NCBI RefSeq assembly: GCF_046197875.1
Contig: NZ_CP166991.1
Location: forward strand, 744,001-808,000
DNA: 64,000 nucleotides
Direction of reading: 5' to 3'
DNA from: Methanobrevibacter_A acididurans
GTDB lineage: Archaea > Methanobacteriota > Methanobacteria > Methanobacteriales > Methanobacteriaceae
Shown: piece by piece, positions 28,611 to 38,203 of the stretch
Layout of the letters: each line of letters begins with the position of its first letter
Position numbering within the stretch: position 1 is the first letter of the stretch
Made by a program: the position numbers and the translations under genes
Notes under the pieces: model-generated
Told to the model about the DNA's origin: nothing
The model's database searches: none
What the model saw: only the letters and a program-made list of their open reading frames with translations

Positions 28611-31133
28611 GTGGTATTACAAGAATTATTAGCACCAGCAGGATCATATGATGTACTTGTTGTTGCAATTAATGCTGGAGCAGATGCAGTATATATTGCA
28701 GGACATAGGTATGGGGCAAGAGCATTTGCTCAAAACTTCACTAGTGAAGAATTAGAAAAAGCAGTACAATATGCACATTTAAATGGTGCAGCTGTACATG
28801 TAACAGTAAACACCTTGTTTAATTCAAGTGAAATCTTAGAAGTACTTAAATATGCTCAATTCTTATACCGTATCGGAGTAGATGCCTTAATCGTTCAAGA
28901 CTTAGGATTAGTATACTTACTTAATAGGTTTATTCCTAATATGGAAATACATTCCTCAACACAAATGACCCTAAGAGATTATAATAGTATAAAATGGGCT
29001 AAAAATCAAGGAATGAATCGTGTAATATTACCAAGAGAAATGAGTGTAGAAGAAATAAGTCAAATTAGAGATAAATTAAAAACTGATAATATTGACTTAG
29101 ACCTTGAAGTATTTGGTCATGGAAGCCTCTGTTACTGCATATCCGGGGATTGTTATATTTCCTCATTTATAAATGGTAGAAGTGCAAACAGAGGAGCATG
29201 CTCACAACCATGTAGAAGTGATTATAAATTAAAATATAATAATCATAGTGTGGCAAATGGATGTTTAATAAGTACTCATGATTTAGCAGTTTATAAGGAT
29301 TTAAAATCAATATCAGATGCCGGAGTATATAGTGTAAAGATTGAGGGAAGACTTAAATCTGATGATTATGTAGCAACAGTAGTTCATACTTATAGAACCT
29401 TACTAGACGAATTAGATGATACAAATCCTGAAACCTTAAAACTTTTACAAAGAGACTTAGATTTAACCTTTAATCGGTACTATACTAATGGTTATATTCT
29501 TGATGATGAACCACCAGAAGTAATGGGAAGAGAAAGTAGTTTCCATCAAGGATTATATCTTGGAGACATTATTAGTATTAACGGTGAAAGAGTAGATATT
29601 AAATTTGTTGACCCTAATCATCCAATTCTTATAAGTGGTGATGGTATAGGATTTAAACATAATAATCATATTCGTGGAATCTATTTAGATAAAATCGTAG
29701 AGCAAAATGATAAACATATCTTAATTGAAACCACTCGAGATATTAGAGTTGGATCTAAAGTTTATATAAGTTATAGTAAAGCATTACATGATAAGCAAAA
29801 ACAGTATAAGAAAGAGGAAATAAAACCTCACATACCATTATCCCTAAGTATTAAGCGTAATAAAAAAAATAAGATGCTTATTAATGCTAGTTTTAAAATT
29901 GAGAATAATTTAATAAATTTTGAATATATGAGTAAGAAAGCGTTTGAGAAATCTATTAACCGACCATTAACAACTGAGGCAATAGAAAATCAGATGCGTA
30001 AAACTGGAAACACCCCATTTATAGTGGATAATATTTTATTTGAAGATTTCCCAACAGACGTGTTCATGTCTATGAGTAGATTGAATAAGATACGAAGATC
30101 AGTCCTGGATATTGCATCTGATATTTTACTTGGATATTACTTGCCTGAAGAAGAAGAATCTGAGGATATACGGGTTAAAATTAAAGATTATACTCATGAA
30201 CTTAAAAGTAAACAAGTCCCTGCTAAATCTAAGGATTATATTGGATTTAATATTTATGTTGATAATTTTAACTTATTAAAACTTGTTGCAAAACATTCAT
30301 TCCAAAGAGTATACTTTGATCCTTCTTACTTATTTACAAATAGTACTGATTACTTTAATAAAATTGAGGGAATTCTTAGAAATGCTGCGGGAATCTGTTT
30401 TGATAAAGAATTAGTATGGGTATTATCTGCTTTCACTTCTGATGAAGATTTAGAAAAAGCAAATACAATAGTAAATAATTTAAGTAGGGAAAATATTCAT
30501 ATTAGTATAATGGGTGATTCACCATCCTTACCTTTAATTTTCAATACTAATGTGTATGGTGCTCATAATTTGAATGTTTGGAATAATTATACTGTTAAAA
30601 CCTTAAATAATACTGGTTTTAAAGGTTTAACAATTAGTAGTGAATTGAATAAAAAGGAAATTAAGGATTTAATAGAAAATTCACAAGAAGAAGATATTCA
30701 ATTAGAATTAATAGTTTATGGAAACCAGGAAATCATGGTTACAAAGGATGATTTCAGTGAATTAATCAACGAGAAGGATTATCATATAGAAGCTGGTGAG
30801 TATATGGTCTTACAGGATAAGAAACGTAATAAGGCTAAGTTTAAAATATTTTTAGATTATAATAAACAAAGTCATTTTTACAATGATGATTGCTTATCAC
30901 TTATTGATGAAATCCAGGAGATTAAGGATATGGGTATTGATAATATCACCTTAGATTGTAGATTCACAACTCCTAAATTTGTATCTAGAATTATTTCTCT
31001 TTATGAGCAAAAATTAGGTAATCCTGAAGAAGAAATAGATTACTTTGATAGTATTGTGAATATGTCTAATTCTACTATTAATAAGGGGAATTATGTTAAT
31101 GGTAGGGAAAATGAGAAAAGAAGAAAAAAATAG
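28611..31133 (+). CDS. Peptidase U32 family protein
   Basis: An 840-residue protein with a complete U32 core in its first half: LLAPAGSYDVLVVAINAGAD, IHSSTQMTLRDYNS, LEVFGHGSLCYCISGDC, and the clustered cysteines RGACSQPCR that bind Fe-S in this family. The long C-terminal half includes a second TIM-barrel-like region, as in the long archaeal and bacterial U32 proteins. Characterised relatives include collagenase-like peptidases and RNA hydroxylation enzymes (RlhA, TrhP), so an RNA-modification role is as likely as proteolysis. The start is GTG with GGAG about 10 bases upstream. The last 20 residues are basic. Confidence 0.85.
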   Translation: MVLQELLAPAGSYDVLVVAINAGADAVYIAGHRYGARAFAQNFTSEELEKAVQYAHLNGAAVHVTVNTLFNSSEILEVLKYAQFLYRIGVDALIVQDLGLVYLLNRFIPNMEIHSSTQMTLRDYNSIKWAKNQGMNRVILPREMSVEEISQIRDKLKTDNIDLDLEVFGHGSLCYCISGDCYISSFINGRSANRGACSQPCRSDYKLKYNNHSVANGCLISTHDLAVYKDLKSISDAGVYSVKIEGRLKSDDYVATVVHTYRTLLDELDDTNPETLKLLQRDLDLTFNRYYTNGYILDDEPPEVMGRESSFHQGLYLGDIISINGERVDIKFVDPNHPILISGDGIGFKHNNHIRGIYLDKIVEQNDKHILIETTRDIRVGSKVYISYSKALHDKQKQYKKEEIKPHIPLSLSIKRNKKNKMLINASFKIENNLINFEYMSKKAFEKSINRPLTTEAIENQMRKTGNTPFIVDNILFEDFPTDVFMSMSRLNKIRRSVLDIASDILLGYYLPEEEESEDIRVKIKDYTHELKSKQVPAKSKDYIGFNIYVDNFNLLKLVAKHSFQRVYFDPSYLFTNSTDYFNKIEGILRNAAGICFDKELVWVLSAFTSDEDLEKANTIVNNLSRENIHISIMGDSPSLPLIFNTNVYGAHNLNVWNNYTVKTLNNTGFKGLTISSELNKKEIKDLIENSQEEDIQLELIVYGNQEIMVTKDDFSELINEKDYHIEAGEYMVLQDKKRNKAKFKIFLDYNKQSHFYNDDCLSLIDEIQEIKDMGIDNITLDCRFTTPKFVSRIISLYEQKLGNPEEEIDYFDSIVNMSNSTINKGNYVNGRENEKRRKK

Positions 31134-31151
31134 GGTTTAAATCTATTTTTT

Positions 31152-31733
31152 TTATTTTATTTTCACACTGTTTAAAAGATTAGTACTGTCAGGGTTTTCT
31201 GGGTTTAATGTTATTCTCACTATTTTATCATTTTTATTGAAGATAAACACGGTACTGTGACTATTATCGGTTAAACTGGTTTCATTTATTTCAAGTCCAG
31301 GATTTCCAAGTACGTTTACACTTTGAGAATTATCCACACGTGTTTCGCTATTACTGGTTGTCCAATCATCTGCTGATGTTTCACTTAATTTTTCATCATG
31401 AATTGCACTTACACTTCCAATGTATGTGCCGTTTGCACTGTAAAAGTCTGTGAATTGTGTTTGTGGGTTTTCTATTACTTTTCCAAACATTGGATGTTCA
31501 ACGGTAAAATTGTTTGATGTATAAGTTGTTGAAGCTAAATTATAAGTTGTAAAACTTATTATTATTCCCCCTATTAGGAGGAGTAAGATTATAATTATCA
31601 GGTATTGTAATCGTTTATATTTTTTCTGATAATTAGGATTATGGTCTTTTTTTAAGGGTGTTCCACATTTTTTACAGAATTGATTTTGAGGTTCGTTTTT
31701 TTCACCGCATTTTGGACAATACATTTTTCCCAT
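31152..31733 (-). CDS. Zinc-ribbon membrane protein
   Basis: A 193-residue protein. An N-terminal zinc ribbon (YCPKCGEKN...FCKKCG, residues 5-23), a basic stretch, one hydrophobic helix (about 44-66), then an external domain of about 125 residues with FTVEHPMFGKVIENP and a PsbP-like strand pattern (GLEINETSLTDNS). It is the last gene of an operon after the reductase and PadR genes (22-base gap). The external domain shares size and style with the secreted proteins at 34392 and 58854, which also look like small stress-related surface domains. The function is unknown. Confidence 0.7.
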   Translation of the reverse strand: MGKMYCPKCGEKNEPQNQFCKKCGTPLKKDHNPNYQKKYKRLQYLIIIILLLLIGGIIISFTTYNLASTTYTSNNFTVEHPMFGKVIENPQTQFTDFYSANGTYIGSVSAIHDEKLSETSADDWTTSNSETRVDNSQSVNVLGNPGLEINETSLTDNSHSTVFIFNKNDKIVRITLNPENPDSTNLLNSVKIK

Positions 31734-31755
31734 TTTTTTTATAATTAATTAAATT

Positions 31756-32337
31756 TTATTTTTTCTCATCAATATTTTGTGAATAAACATTAACTGCTAC
31801 TTTTTTAAGTCTTTTACTTAAATTTAATAAGTCATCTTCATAATTTTTTAGTTCATCTTCGTTAATGTTTTCGATTTTTGTTATTGCAAAGTCTAAATCT
31901 GCAAGTGTGTTTTCTAATGGGTTTTCATTAAAGTATACTTCTTTTTTTTGTAAAGTTTCTAGTACTTCATGTAATTTATCATTTCCAAGTTTAGTGTTTT
32001 GATATTTACCATTACTTAATTTAACTATTAAGCCTTCTTCTCTCATTTTTTTAAGTTTAGGGTATAGGCTTCCTGGTGATGGTTTTGATTTAACTTTTCG
32101 TGTGAATGGATCATTTAAGTCTTTTTCATGTTTAGTGTAGTAGATTTGTTTCTTTTTTTCATGTAATTTTTTATTATGGATTTCTATTTGTTTACTTATT
32201 TCTACTCCATTTAATGGTTTGTCTTTTAGTTCGTATAATATGACTATTCTTAGTCCACCGTATTTATGGAAGTTTTCTATCATTTCATATAGTAGTCCCC
32301 AGTATTTAATGGTTTTATCTGCTTTTTCTTCTGGCAT
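31756..32337 (-). CDS. PadR family transcriptional regulator
   Basis: A 193-residue regulator. Residues about 20-120 form the PadR winged helix (GGLRIVILYELKDKPLNGVEISKQI ... SPGSLYPKLKKMREEGLIVKL), with a charged insertion between helices. The C-terminal part is a helical dimerisation tail. It sits between the aldo/keto reductase and the zinc-ribbon gene in one operon (26- and 22-base gaps). PadR proteins usually repress adjacent transport or stress genes in response to small molecules, so it may control this operon. GGAG lies about 11 bases upstream. Confidence 0.75.
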   Translation of the reverse strand: MPEEKADKTIKYWGLLYEMIENFHKYGGLRIVILYELKDKPLNGVEISKQIEIHNKKLHEKKKQIYYTKHEKDLNDPFTRKVKSKPSPGSLYPKLKKMREEGLIVKLSNGKYQNTKLGNDKLHEVLETLQKKEVYFNENPLENTLADLDFAITKIENINEDELKNYEDDLLNLSKRLKKVAVNVYSQNIDEKK

Positions 32338-32363
32338 TTTGATTTGGCTCCAATATATTTTTT

Positions 32364-33581
32364 TTATATGATTTTGAATAATTTTAATATTTGTCTTAAT
32401 AATGGTAAGGTTTTCTTTGTTAGGTTTCCATGGAATTCTTTATTCACGGTTTCTAGGAGGTTGGGTATTGGTAATTGTTGTGGACACTTACTCACACAGG
32501 CATTACATTGCGTGCAGAGACTTGCATCTTGTGCTGGTCCTACTGTTCCTAGTAATCCTCCTATGTAATTGATTGTTGCTTCATGGATTCCGAATTGTTT
32601 TTGGTTGAATAAGTATTTTTCATTGTATGTTTGGAAACATTCTGGTATGCTTACTCCTCTTGGACATGGCATACAGTATCCGCAGCTTGTGCAGTTGATT
32701 TTATTTAATTTTAGTATTATGTTTTTTATTTCTTCTATTGTTTTGAGTTCTTCTTTTTTTAGGGTGTTTACTTGTGTTGTGTTTGCTATTTTTATGTTTT
32801 CTTTAACCATTTCTAAACTGTTCATTCCGCTTAGTATGCAGGTTATTTCTTTTTGATTGAGTAACCAGCTTAGTCCTAAATCTGCATTTGAGCGGGTGAT
32901 GTTTTTTTCTTTTTTTAGTTTTTCTACTTCAGGTGGTAGTTTTCCTGCTAGTAGTCCTCCTTTTAATGGTTCCATTATTATTATTCCTATTCCTTTTTCG
33001 TGTAGGTATTGTATTCCTTTTTTTCCTGCTTGGAAGTTTTCATCTAAGTAATTGTATTGTAGGAGGCACATGTCCCAGGGGTAGGAGTCTACTATTTTTT
33101 GGAATTGGTTGCTTGGTCCGTGATAGGAGAATCCTATGTTTCGGATTTCTCCTGTTTCTTTTTTTTCTTCTATGAATTTGTTTAGATCATTTTTTTGGAG
33201 TTTTTCTATGTCTTCGTATCCTATTATATTGTGTATGAAGTAGTAGTCTATGTGGTCGGTTTGTAGGTTTTTTAGTTCTTGGTTGAACATTTTGTGCATA
33301 TCATTGTAGGTTTTTATTCTTAGCCGGTTCATTTTTGTGCTTATGTTGACTTTGTTTCTTAGGCCTGTTTTTTTTAGTATTTCACCTATGGCTTTTTCGT
33401 TTTCTCCGTTTCCGTACATGTATGCTGTGTCTATTAGGTTTACTCCATTATTTATTGCATATGTTATTTCTTGGCTTGCTTTTTTTAGGTCTGTTCCACT
33501 CATGGTGGTTGTTAGTCTCATTGCTCCGAATCCTAGAGGTGAGAGTTTTTCTCCGGTTTTGGTGATTGTTCTGTATTGCAT
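32364..33581 (-). CDS. Aldo/keto reductase with C-terminal 4Fe-4S ferredoxin domain
   Basis: A 405-residue oxidoreductase. The AKR barrel has LGFGAMRL, LIDTAYMYGNGENE (catalytic Asp and Tyr), STKMNR (Lys) and YYFIHNI (His). The C-terminus has CTSCGYCMPCPRG and CTQCNACVSKCPQ, two ferredoxin-like Cys clusters that place it in the Fe-S AKR subgroup common in anaerobes. It reduces a carbonyl compound using NAD(P)H or ferredoxin; the substrate is unknown. It is the first gene of the AKR-PadR-zinc ribbon operon. A TATATATA box lies upstream at about 33650. Confidence 0.85.
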   Translation of the reverse strand: MQYRTITKTGEKLSPLGFGAMRLTTTMSGTDLKKASQEITYAINNGVNLIDTAYMYGNGENEKAIGEILKKTGLRNKVNISTKMNRLRIKTYNDMHKMFNQELKNLQTDHIDYYFIHNIIGYEDIEKLQKNDLNKFIEEKKETGEIRNIGFSYHGPSNQFQKIVDSYPWDMCLLQYNYLDENFQAGKKGIQYLHEKGIGIIIMEPLKGGLLAGKLPPEVEKLKKEKNITRSNADLGLSWLLNQKEITCILSGMNSLEMVKENIKIANTTQVNTLKKEELKTIEEIKNIILKLNKINCTSCGYCMPCPRGVSIPECFQTYNEKYLFNQKQFGIHEATINYIGGLLGTVGPAQDASLCTQCNACVSKCPQQLPIPNLLETVNKEFHGNLTKKTLPLLRQILKLFKII

Positions 33582-33993
33582 TTATTTTTTCCATTTTTAT
33601 ATTATTTTTTATCGGTTTTCGATATTTTATGTTTTGTTTTTTTTCTCTTATATATACTTTCATTTTACTTTTTGGATTGTTGTTTTGTCTTATTAGGGGT
33701 TTTTAATTTGTAGTTTTGTCTTGTTTTTTTATTTTTTTAGTGGGATTGTTTTTTTTTATTTTTTTATTTTAATTTCGATATCTTTATATATGAGTTAATT
33801 CTAATACTAAGATAAGACTTTTAAAACTGACTATGTGTCTTATTAAATATTGAGATTTAATACTTTATTCATTTAATTAAAAATTTTTTAGACAAAATAG
33901 TATAATGTTAAAAGTAATAACAATATTTAAATATAACATTAAACATAGTTTATATTACATAAAGTAATAATAACAAAATTGAGGTGAATGTCA
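33582..33993. other. Intergenic region between divergent genes
   Basis: About 410 bases without a gene. The part near 33600-33780 is extremely T/G-rich on the plus strand. ATAAGAC near 33813 and GTCTTAT near 33837 could pair as a hairpin or operator. A TATA-like TTATATA sequence lies in the leader of the aldo/keto reductase, and GAGGTGA at 33981-33987 serves the next gene. I see no RNA gene. Confidence 0.45.
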
Positions 33994-34266
33994 ATGAACA
34001 TAACTGATACAAGATTTTTAAATAAGCTTAATACTTTTTTCAAAAACCAATATCCTGGTGGAAAAAATTTTGAGTACACAATATCTCCAGATGGAGATTA
34101 CCTTTTTGTTACTTCCATGGTATATGGAGGTCAACAAATGATTGCAGAAGATCTAAAAGAAATAGGAAAAGCTATAGGAGCCACCTATGATGACATGATT
34201 GTATGTTTAGACAGATACTTCATGATGTTTAAATTAAACAATTACAACACGATGGCAGCTAAATAA
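33994..34266 (+). CDS. Small soluble hypothetical protein
   Basis: A 90-residue alpha/beta protein starting MNITDTRFLNKLNTFF and containing SPDGDYLFVTSMVYGGQQM. I use ATG 33994 because GAGGTGA is then 6 bases upstream; the ATG at 33988 overlaps that site. A helix-strand-strand-helix layout is likely. It stands alone, with a good terminator 15 bases after its stop. No family is recognised. Confidence 0.55.
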   Translation: MNITDTRFLNKLNTFFKNQYPGGKNFEYTISPDGDYLFVTSMVYGGQQMIAEDLKEIGKAIGATYDDMIVCLDRYFMMFKLNNYNTMAAK

Positions 34267-34280
34267 AACATTCAAAATTT

Positions 34281-34330
34281 AATAATCATTAAATCTATAA
34301 AAACTTTTTTAGGTTTAATGATTATTCTTT
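34281..34330 (+). terminator. Long hairpin plus T-tract terminator
   Basis: A 13-bp perfect stem AATAATCATTAAA (34281-34293) / TTTAATGATTATT (34314-34326) with a 20-base loop, followed by CTTT. It follows the small gene at 33994. Confidence 0.65.
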
Positions 34331-34391
34331 CACCATTAATATAAATATCATTTTAAGTATTACATAATTTTATTAAAAAAAATTAATAGTA

Positions 34392-34838
34392 TTAAACCTT
34401 AATACTATTAATCAATTGATTAGCAAGATTAGAACTACTACTAACATCCCAATTACTTAAATCATTAGGTAAAACACCTACAATAAAATTATGATTATCC
34501 TTATTAAAACCATAAGCATAACCAGTTTTACCATTATAACTTACTTTATATTCAGTAACAGGAATATTATTAACAGTTAAACTATTCTGAGATAAGATTT
34601 TACCACCATACTGACCAATAAGATCATTAGACATAGTTTGATCTTCAACAACAGCAAAATAACCATCATCTCCAGAATAAACAACTAAAGACCCATCTAA
34701 ACCAGTAGTGACTTGAGTATACCCATCAGGACAAGTAAAACTACTGTTATTTAAATTCACAGTACTAACTGCAAATATAATTCCAGTAGAAGCTAAAATA
34801 GTGCTAATTAATAAGATAGTTAATATTTTCTTATTCAT
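34392..34838 (-). CDS. Small secreted protein
   Basis: A 148-residue exported protein. A signal peptide or anchor spans residues 1-24 (MNKKILTILLISTILASTGI). The mature domain (VNLNNSSFTCPDGYTQV ... NDLIGQYGGKILS ... GYAYGF) has the strand pattern of PsbP-like or lipoprotein-type domains also seen in the proteins at 31152 and 58854. I use the internal ATG 34838 because GGGGAGG lies 7-13 bases upstream; the longer frame from 34901 has no such site. The function is unknown. Confidence 0.65.
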   Translation of the reverse strand: MNKKILTILLISTILASTGIIFAVSTVNLNNSSFTCPDGYTQVTTGLDGSLVVYSGDDGYFAVVEDQTMSNDLIGQYGGKILSQNSLTVNNIPVTEYKVSYNGKTGYAYGFNKDNHNFIVGVLPNDLSNWDVSSSSNLANQLINSIKV

Positions 34839-34973
34839 AATAATTCCCTCCCCATATTTAAATGTGTATAAATTATATATAGTTTCTATTAAATAAAACA
34901 TTTGATTATCTTATATAAAAAAAAATTTAATTAAATAATTTAATAAAAAAAGAAAAACATAAAATAAAAGTAT

Positions 34974-36350
34974 ATGAATGAAATAAGCAGAACTAAAAAG
35001 ACCATAATATTAATAATACTATTTTCTGGTGCTTTCTTTGCAAGTTTAAGTCAAAGTTTACTTACAAGTGCAATTCCAAGTATTATGTTAGAATTTAATA
35101 TTAATGCTAGTCTTGCTCAATGGTTAACAAGTGCATATATACTAGTAATTGGAATAGTATGTACTTTCACTGCTTATTTAATTAACAGATTTAACACTCG
35201 TGATTTATTCATTTCATGTATGGGTATTTTCTTAATAGGATCTGTTTTATCATATTTCTCACCAAACTTCATAATTCTATTATTAAGTAGAATTTTTCAA
35301 GCATTCGGTACAGGTGTGCTTTTCACTTTAATGCAAGTAGTGCTCTTATATTTATATCCAAAATCTGAGCATGGTAAAGCTTTAAGTTATATTGGTTTGA
35401 TTATAGGTTTCGCACCAAGTATAGGACCAACAGTTTCTGGTTTAATAGTAGATTATTCAGGATGGAGAAGTATTTTCTTAATGCTTACAATTGTTACTAT
35501 AATTATAATAATATTAGCATATTTTTACCTTGTAAATATTGGTGAAAAATACTGTGTAAAAATGGATTTTCCCTCAGCAATAATAATAGGAGTGAGTATT
35601 ACACTTTTAATGCTTGGTGTAACCAATATAACATTTAATAATTTAAATATCTTTTATGATATTATCCCAATACTTTCAGGATTAATCCTCTTTGCTTACT
35701 TTGCCCATAGACAATTAAATTTAGAAATTCCATTATTAAATCTTAAATTATTTAAAAATCATAGATTTTTATATACTAATATTATAATTTATATTGGTTT
35801 TCTTTCTTGGATGTGTGGATACACTCTCCTACCATTGTTTTTACAATCTTCTCTTGGTGATAGTGCTACTCTTGCAGGACTTGTAATGTTACCTGCAAAT
35901 ATTTTGTATGCTCTTTTAAATCCTTCTGGTGGTAAGTTTTATGATAAATTTGGTGGTAGAACTACTTCAATTATTGGTGTTTTAATCTTATTAATAGGGT
36001 CTATACCTTTCATGTTTTTTAATAAGAATGTGAATTTATTAATTGTTACATTTTTCTATATATTAAGGTTGATTGGTTTAGTATTCCTAATTATGCCATT
36101 GTTTGCTTATGCTTTAAGTGAGGTTAAAAGGGAGGATTATACTCATGGAACCAGTATTATTAATAGTAATCGGCAAATTATTGGTGCGCTTGGAACTACT
36201 ATTATTTTAGCATTTGTAAGTTTGTCTAGTAAATCTGGATATGTAAGTGTTAAGGGTATTAATTTAGCTTTCACAATTCAAGTAATACTAGTACTTATTG
36301 CATTGTTTATTTCAGTTTTCTTACTTAAAGGTAATAATTATAAATCATAA
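34974..36350 (+). CDS. MFS drug transporter, DHA2 family (14 helices)
   Basis: A 458-residue exporter, paralogous to the gene at 27050. It shares SLSQSLLTSAIPSIM, the SRIFQAFGTGVLF motif, motif C (GLIIGFAPSIGPTVSG) and about 14 helices. No ribosome binding site precedes the ATG, which suggests a leaderless message. Downstream in the same direction are an effector-binding-domain protein (64-base gap from its ATG) and a MarR regulator, a common grouping for drug-responsive efflux. Confidence 0.85.
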   Translation: MNEISRTKKTIILIILFSGAFFASLSQSLLTSAIPSIMLEFNINASLAQWLTSAYILVIGIVCTFTAYLINRFNTRDLFISCMGIFLIGSVLSYFSPNFIILLLSRIFQAFGTGVLFTLMQVVLLYLYPKSEHGKALSYIGLIIGFAPSIGPTVSGLIVDYSGWRSIFLMLTIVTIIIIILAYFYLVNIGEKYCVKMDFPSAIIIGVSITLLMLGVTNITFNNLNIFYDIIPILSGLILFAYFAHRQLNLEIPLLNLKLFKNHRFLYTNIIIYIGFLSWMCGYTLLPLFLQSSLGDSATLAGLVMLPANILYALLNPSGGKFYDKFGGRTTSIIGVLILLIGSIPFMFFNKNVNLLIVTFFYILRLIGLVFLIMPLFAYALSEVKREDYTHGTSIINSNRQIIGALGTTIILAFVSLSSKSGYVSVKGINLAFTIQVILVLIALFISVFLLKGNNYKS

Positions 36351-36414
36351 TTTTAATATAAATTGAAAAATATAAATGAATATTAGATAAAAAAAAATTT
36401 TTAAATTGATTATT

Positions 36415-36864
36415 ATGGATATGGAAATTAAAGAAAAAATTATACCTGAGAATTTAGTGGCTTTACATGAGTATAGTGGTGATGGTTTGAATAATACTCT
36501 TTTTGAACTTTTTGAATGGGCTAAAGAATCTAAGGTTAAGATTCAAGGGGCTCCTTTCAGTGTTTTTAAAAATTTTAATACACCTAGTGAGGTTCATTAT
36601 TGTGGTGTGTCTATTCGTGGTGATGATTTAATTGTTCCTGATTGTATTAATATTAAATCTTTTAGTGAGCATCTTGTTTTAAGTTCTATTCATGTAGGTT
36701 CTCATGATACTTCTTATAAGACTTATGATGAGATTGTTGAATATGCTAAAGTGAATAATTATACTGTCCTGGATACTAGTTATTTAGTGTTTTTTAATAA
36801 TCCTTTATATACTGATAAGGATCATTTAATTAGTGATGTTCAGGTTAATGTTTTAAAGGATTAA
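36415..36864 (+). CDS. GyrI-like effector-binding domain protein
   Basis: A 149-residue single-domain protein. The pattern EHSGDG-x-x-x-TLFELFEWAKES, PFSVF, and the late E-x-VEYAKVNNYTVLD with a final strand-helix resemble the GyrI/AraC effector-binding fold that binds amphipathic small molecules. It could buffer or sense the drugs handled by the adjacent pump and MarR regulator. The start may be ATG 36415 or 36421; no ribosome binding site is visible. Confidence 0.65.
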   Translation: MDMEIKEKIIPENLVALHEYSGDGLNNTLFELFEWAKESKVKIQGAPFSVFKNFNTPSEVHYCGVSIRGDDLIVPDCINIKSFSEHLVLSSIHVGSHDTSYKTYDEIVEYAKVNNYTVLDTSYLVFFNNPLYTDKDHLISDVQVNVLKD

Positions 36865-36956
36865 TTTTTTAGTTTTCTTATAGTACTATTTTAAATATGG
36901 GATTGTTTTTAAATTAAATTAATGTATAGTATTGTTTTATTTAGGTGTGTTTTATT

Positions 36957-37406
36957 GTGAGTGAAATTAATGATAGTCAGATTAAGGAATTGAATAGAGT
37001 TTGGCATTCTATTTTTGTTAAAAACTTATTTAGAACTATTGAATCTAAGTATCCTAATCTTAAATCTTTAGATAATCGTGAAATCGGTGTTATTGCTCGT
37101 ACTGGTCATCATAAGAATACTGTTATTAAGGATGTTACTCGTGAGTCTAATCTTCCTAAGAGTTCTATTACTAATGTTATTAATAAGTTAGAATCTAAGG
37201 GTTTGATTTTAAGGGAGATTAATCCTTTGGATAAGCGTAGTTTTAACTTGGTTTTAACTAGTGAGGGTGAGAAAATTTTAAAGGAGCATGATGATTTTGA
37301 GCATGAGTTATGTGGTACTGTTTTAGCTGCTTTGGATTCTAGTGATGAGCGTGATTTGTTTTTAAGTTTGTGTTCTAAGATTTCGGATAATTTACTTGAT
37401 TTTTGA
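36957..37406 (+). CDS. MarR family transcriptional regulator
   Basis: A 149-residue winged-helix regulator. The DNA-binding part is TVIKDVTRESNLPKSSITNVINKLESKGLILREINPLDKRSFNLVLTSEGE, the classic MarR recognition helix and beta-wing with the D-x-R-[SA] tip. GTG 36957 is preferred because AGGTG then lies 9-14 bases upstream. It follows the pump and effector-binding genes and probably controls them in response to small molecules. Confidence 0.8.
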   Translation: MSEINDSQIKELNRVWHSIFVKNLFRTIESKYPNLKSLDNREIGVIARTGHHKNTVIKDVTRESNLPKSSITNVINKLESKGLILREINPLDKRSFNLVLTSEGEKILKEHDDFEHELCGTVLAALDSSDERDLFLSLCSKISDNLLDF

Positions 37407-37428
37407 AGTTTTTATTTTTTTTAAAATG

Positions 37429-37442
37429 ATATATCGATATAT
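37429..37442. promoter_or_regulatory. Palindrome upstream of the arsR-like gene
   Basis: ATATATCGATATAT is a 14-bp perfect inverted repeat 30 bases before the ArsR-like start, followed by TTTAAATA that could be the TATA element. Its position fits an ArsR operator, which is inferred. Confidence 0.5.
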
Positions 37443-37472
37443 TTAAATATGTAGACTTATAGATTTAGTTAT

Positions 37473-37781
37473 ATGAGCTCATCAAAAAACAATAAACAAA
37501 AAATCCCTACCCAAGAAGAAATCAACAAAAACCAAGAAACATTAAAAGCAATAGCAGACCCTACAAGATTAAAAATCTTATACCTCCTCCAAGACGGAGA
37601 ACTATGCGTATGCCAAATCCACGAAGGAATAAATAAATCCCAATCCACAATATCACACCATTTAAACATACTAAAAAAAGCTGAAATAATAAAAATGAGA
37701 AAAGAAGGCATATGGAATTATTACAGCCTATCTAATCCTAAATTAATAAATCACTTAAATAGAATTTTTAAAGGAGAATAA
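37473..37781 (+). CDS. ArsR/SmtB family metal-sensing regulator
   Basis: A 102-residue winged-helix repressor with IADPTRLKILYLLQDGELCVCQIHEGINKSQSTISHHLNILKKAEIIKMRKEG. The CVC in the recognition helix region is the metal or metalloid site of ArsR-type sensors. It has no ribosome binding site and is probably leaderless. It is the first of three genes in one direction (4- and 31-base gaps) ending with a ferredoxin-like enzyme. Its A/C-ending codon use differs from the MarR gene just upstream. Confidence 0.85.
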   Translation: MSSSKNNKQKIPTQEEINKNQETLKAIADPTRLKILYLLQDGELCVCQIHEGINKSQSTISHHLNILKKAEIIKMRKEGIWNYYSLSNPKLINHLNRIFKGE

Positions 37782-37785
37782 AAAA

Positions 37786-38172
37786 ATGACAAAAAAAGTA
37801 GCAGTAGCAGCATGTAGTGGAATGAGTCCAAATGGATTAATAACACGAGTAAGCTGTGACGATACAAACAAAGAAAACCCACAAGTAATAAGTATTTGTA
37901 TGGGTGCAACCTCAGGAGAAAGAACAGGATTTAGAGATTTAATAAAAAAATATCCAATAATAGCAGTTAACGGTTGTGATGGATCATGTGTAAACAATAT
38001 CTTAAAACAAAGAAATGTAGACATAATAGATTCAATAAATGTAGATAAAGAATTAAGTAAAACAGAATACCATGCAAATGACACATCACGCTTAGATAAT
38101 GATGGAGAAATTTGTGTAGATATTATTAAAAATATTTTAAATAAAAAAATAGAAAAAACTTTAAAAAAATGA
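37786..38172 (+). CDS. DGC-domain putative zinc/metal-binding protein
   Basis: A 128-residue protein with the features of the DGC family (COG4273): an early ACSGMSPNGL Cys, CMGATSGE, and VNGCDGSCV, all with cysteines able to bind a metal. The name comes from the conserved Asp-Gly-Cys, seen here as CDGSC. It is 4 bases after the ArsR gene and so is co-expressed with the metal sensor. It likely handles a thiophilic metal or metalloid; the exact role is unknown. Confidence 0.75.
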   Translation: MTKKVAVAACSGMSPNGLITRVSCDDTNKENPQVISICMGATSGERTGFRDLIKKYPIIAVNGCDGSCVNNILKQRNVDIIDSINVDKELSKTEYHANDTSRLDNDGEICVDIIKNILNKKIEKTLKK

Positions 38173-38203
38173 AAATAAAAAAAAATAAATTAGAGCTGAT
38201 TAA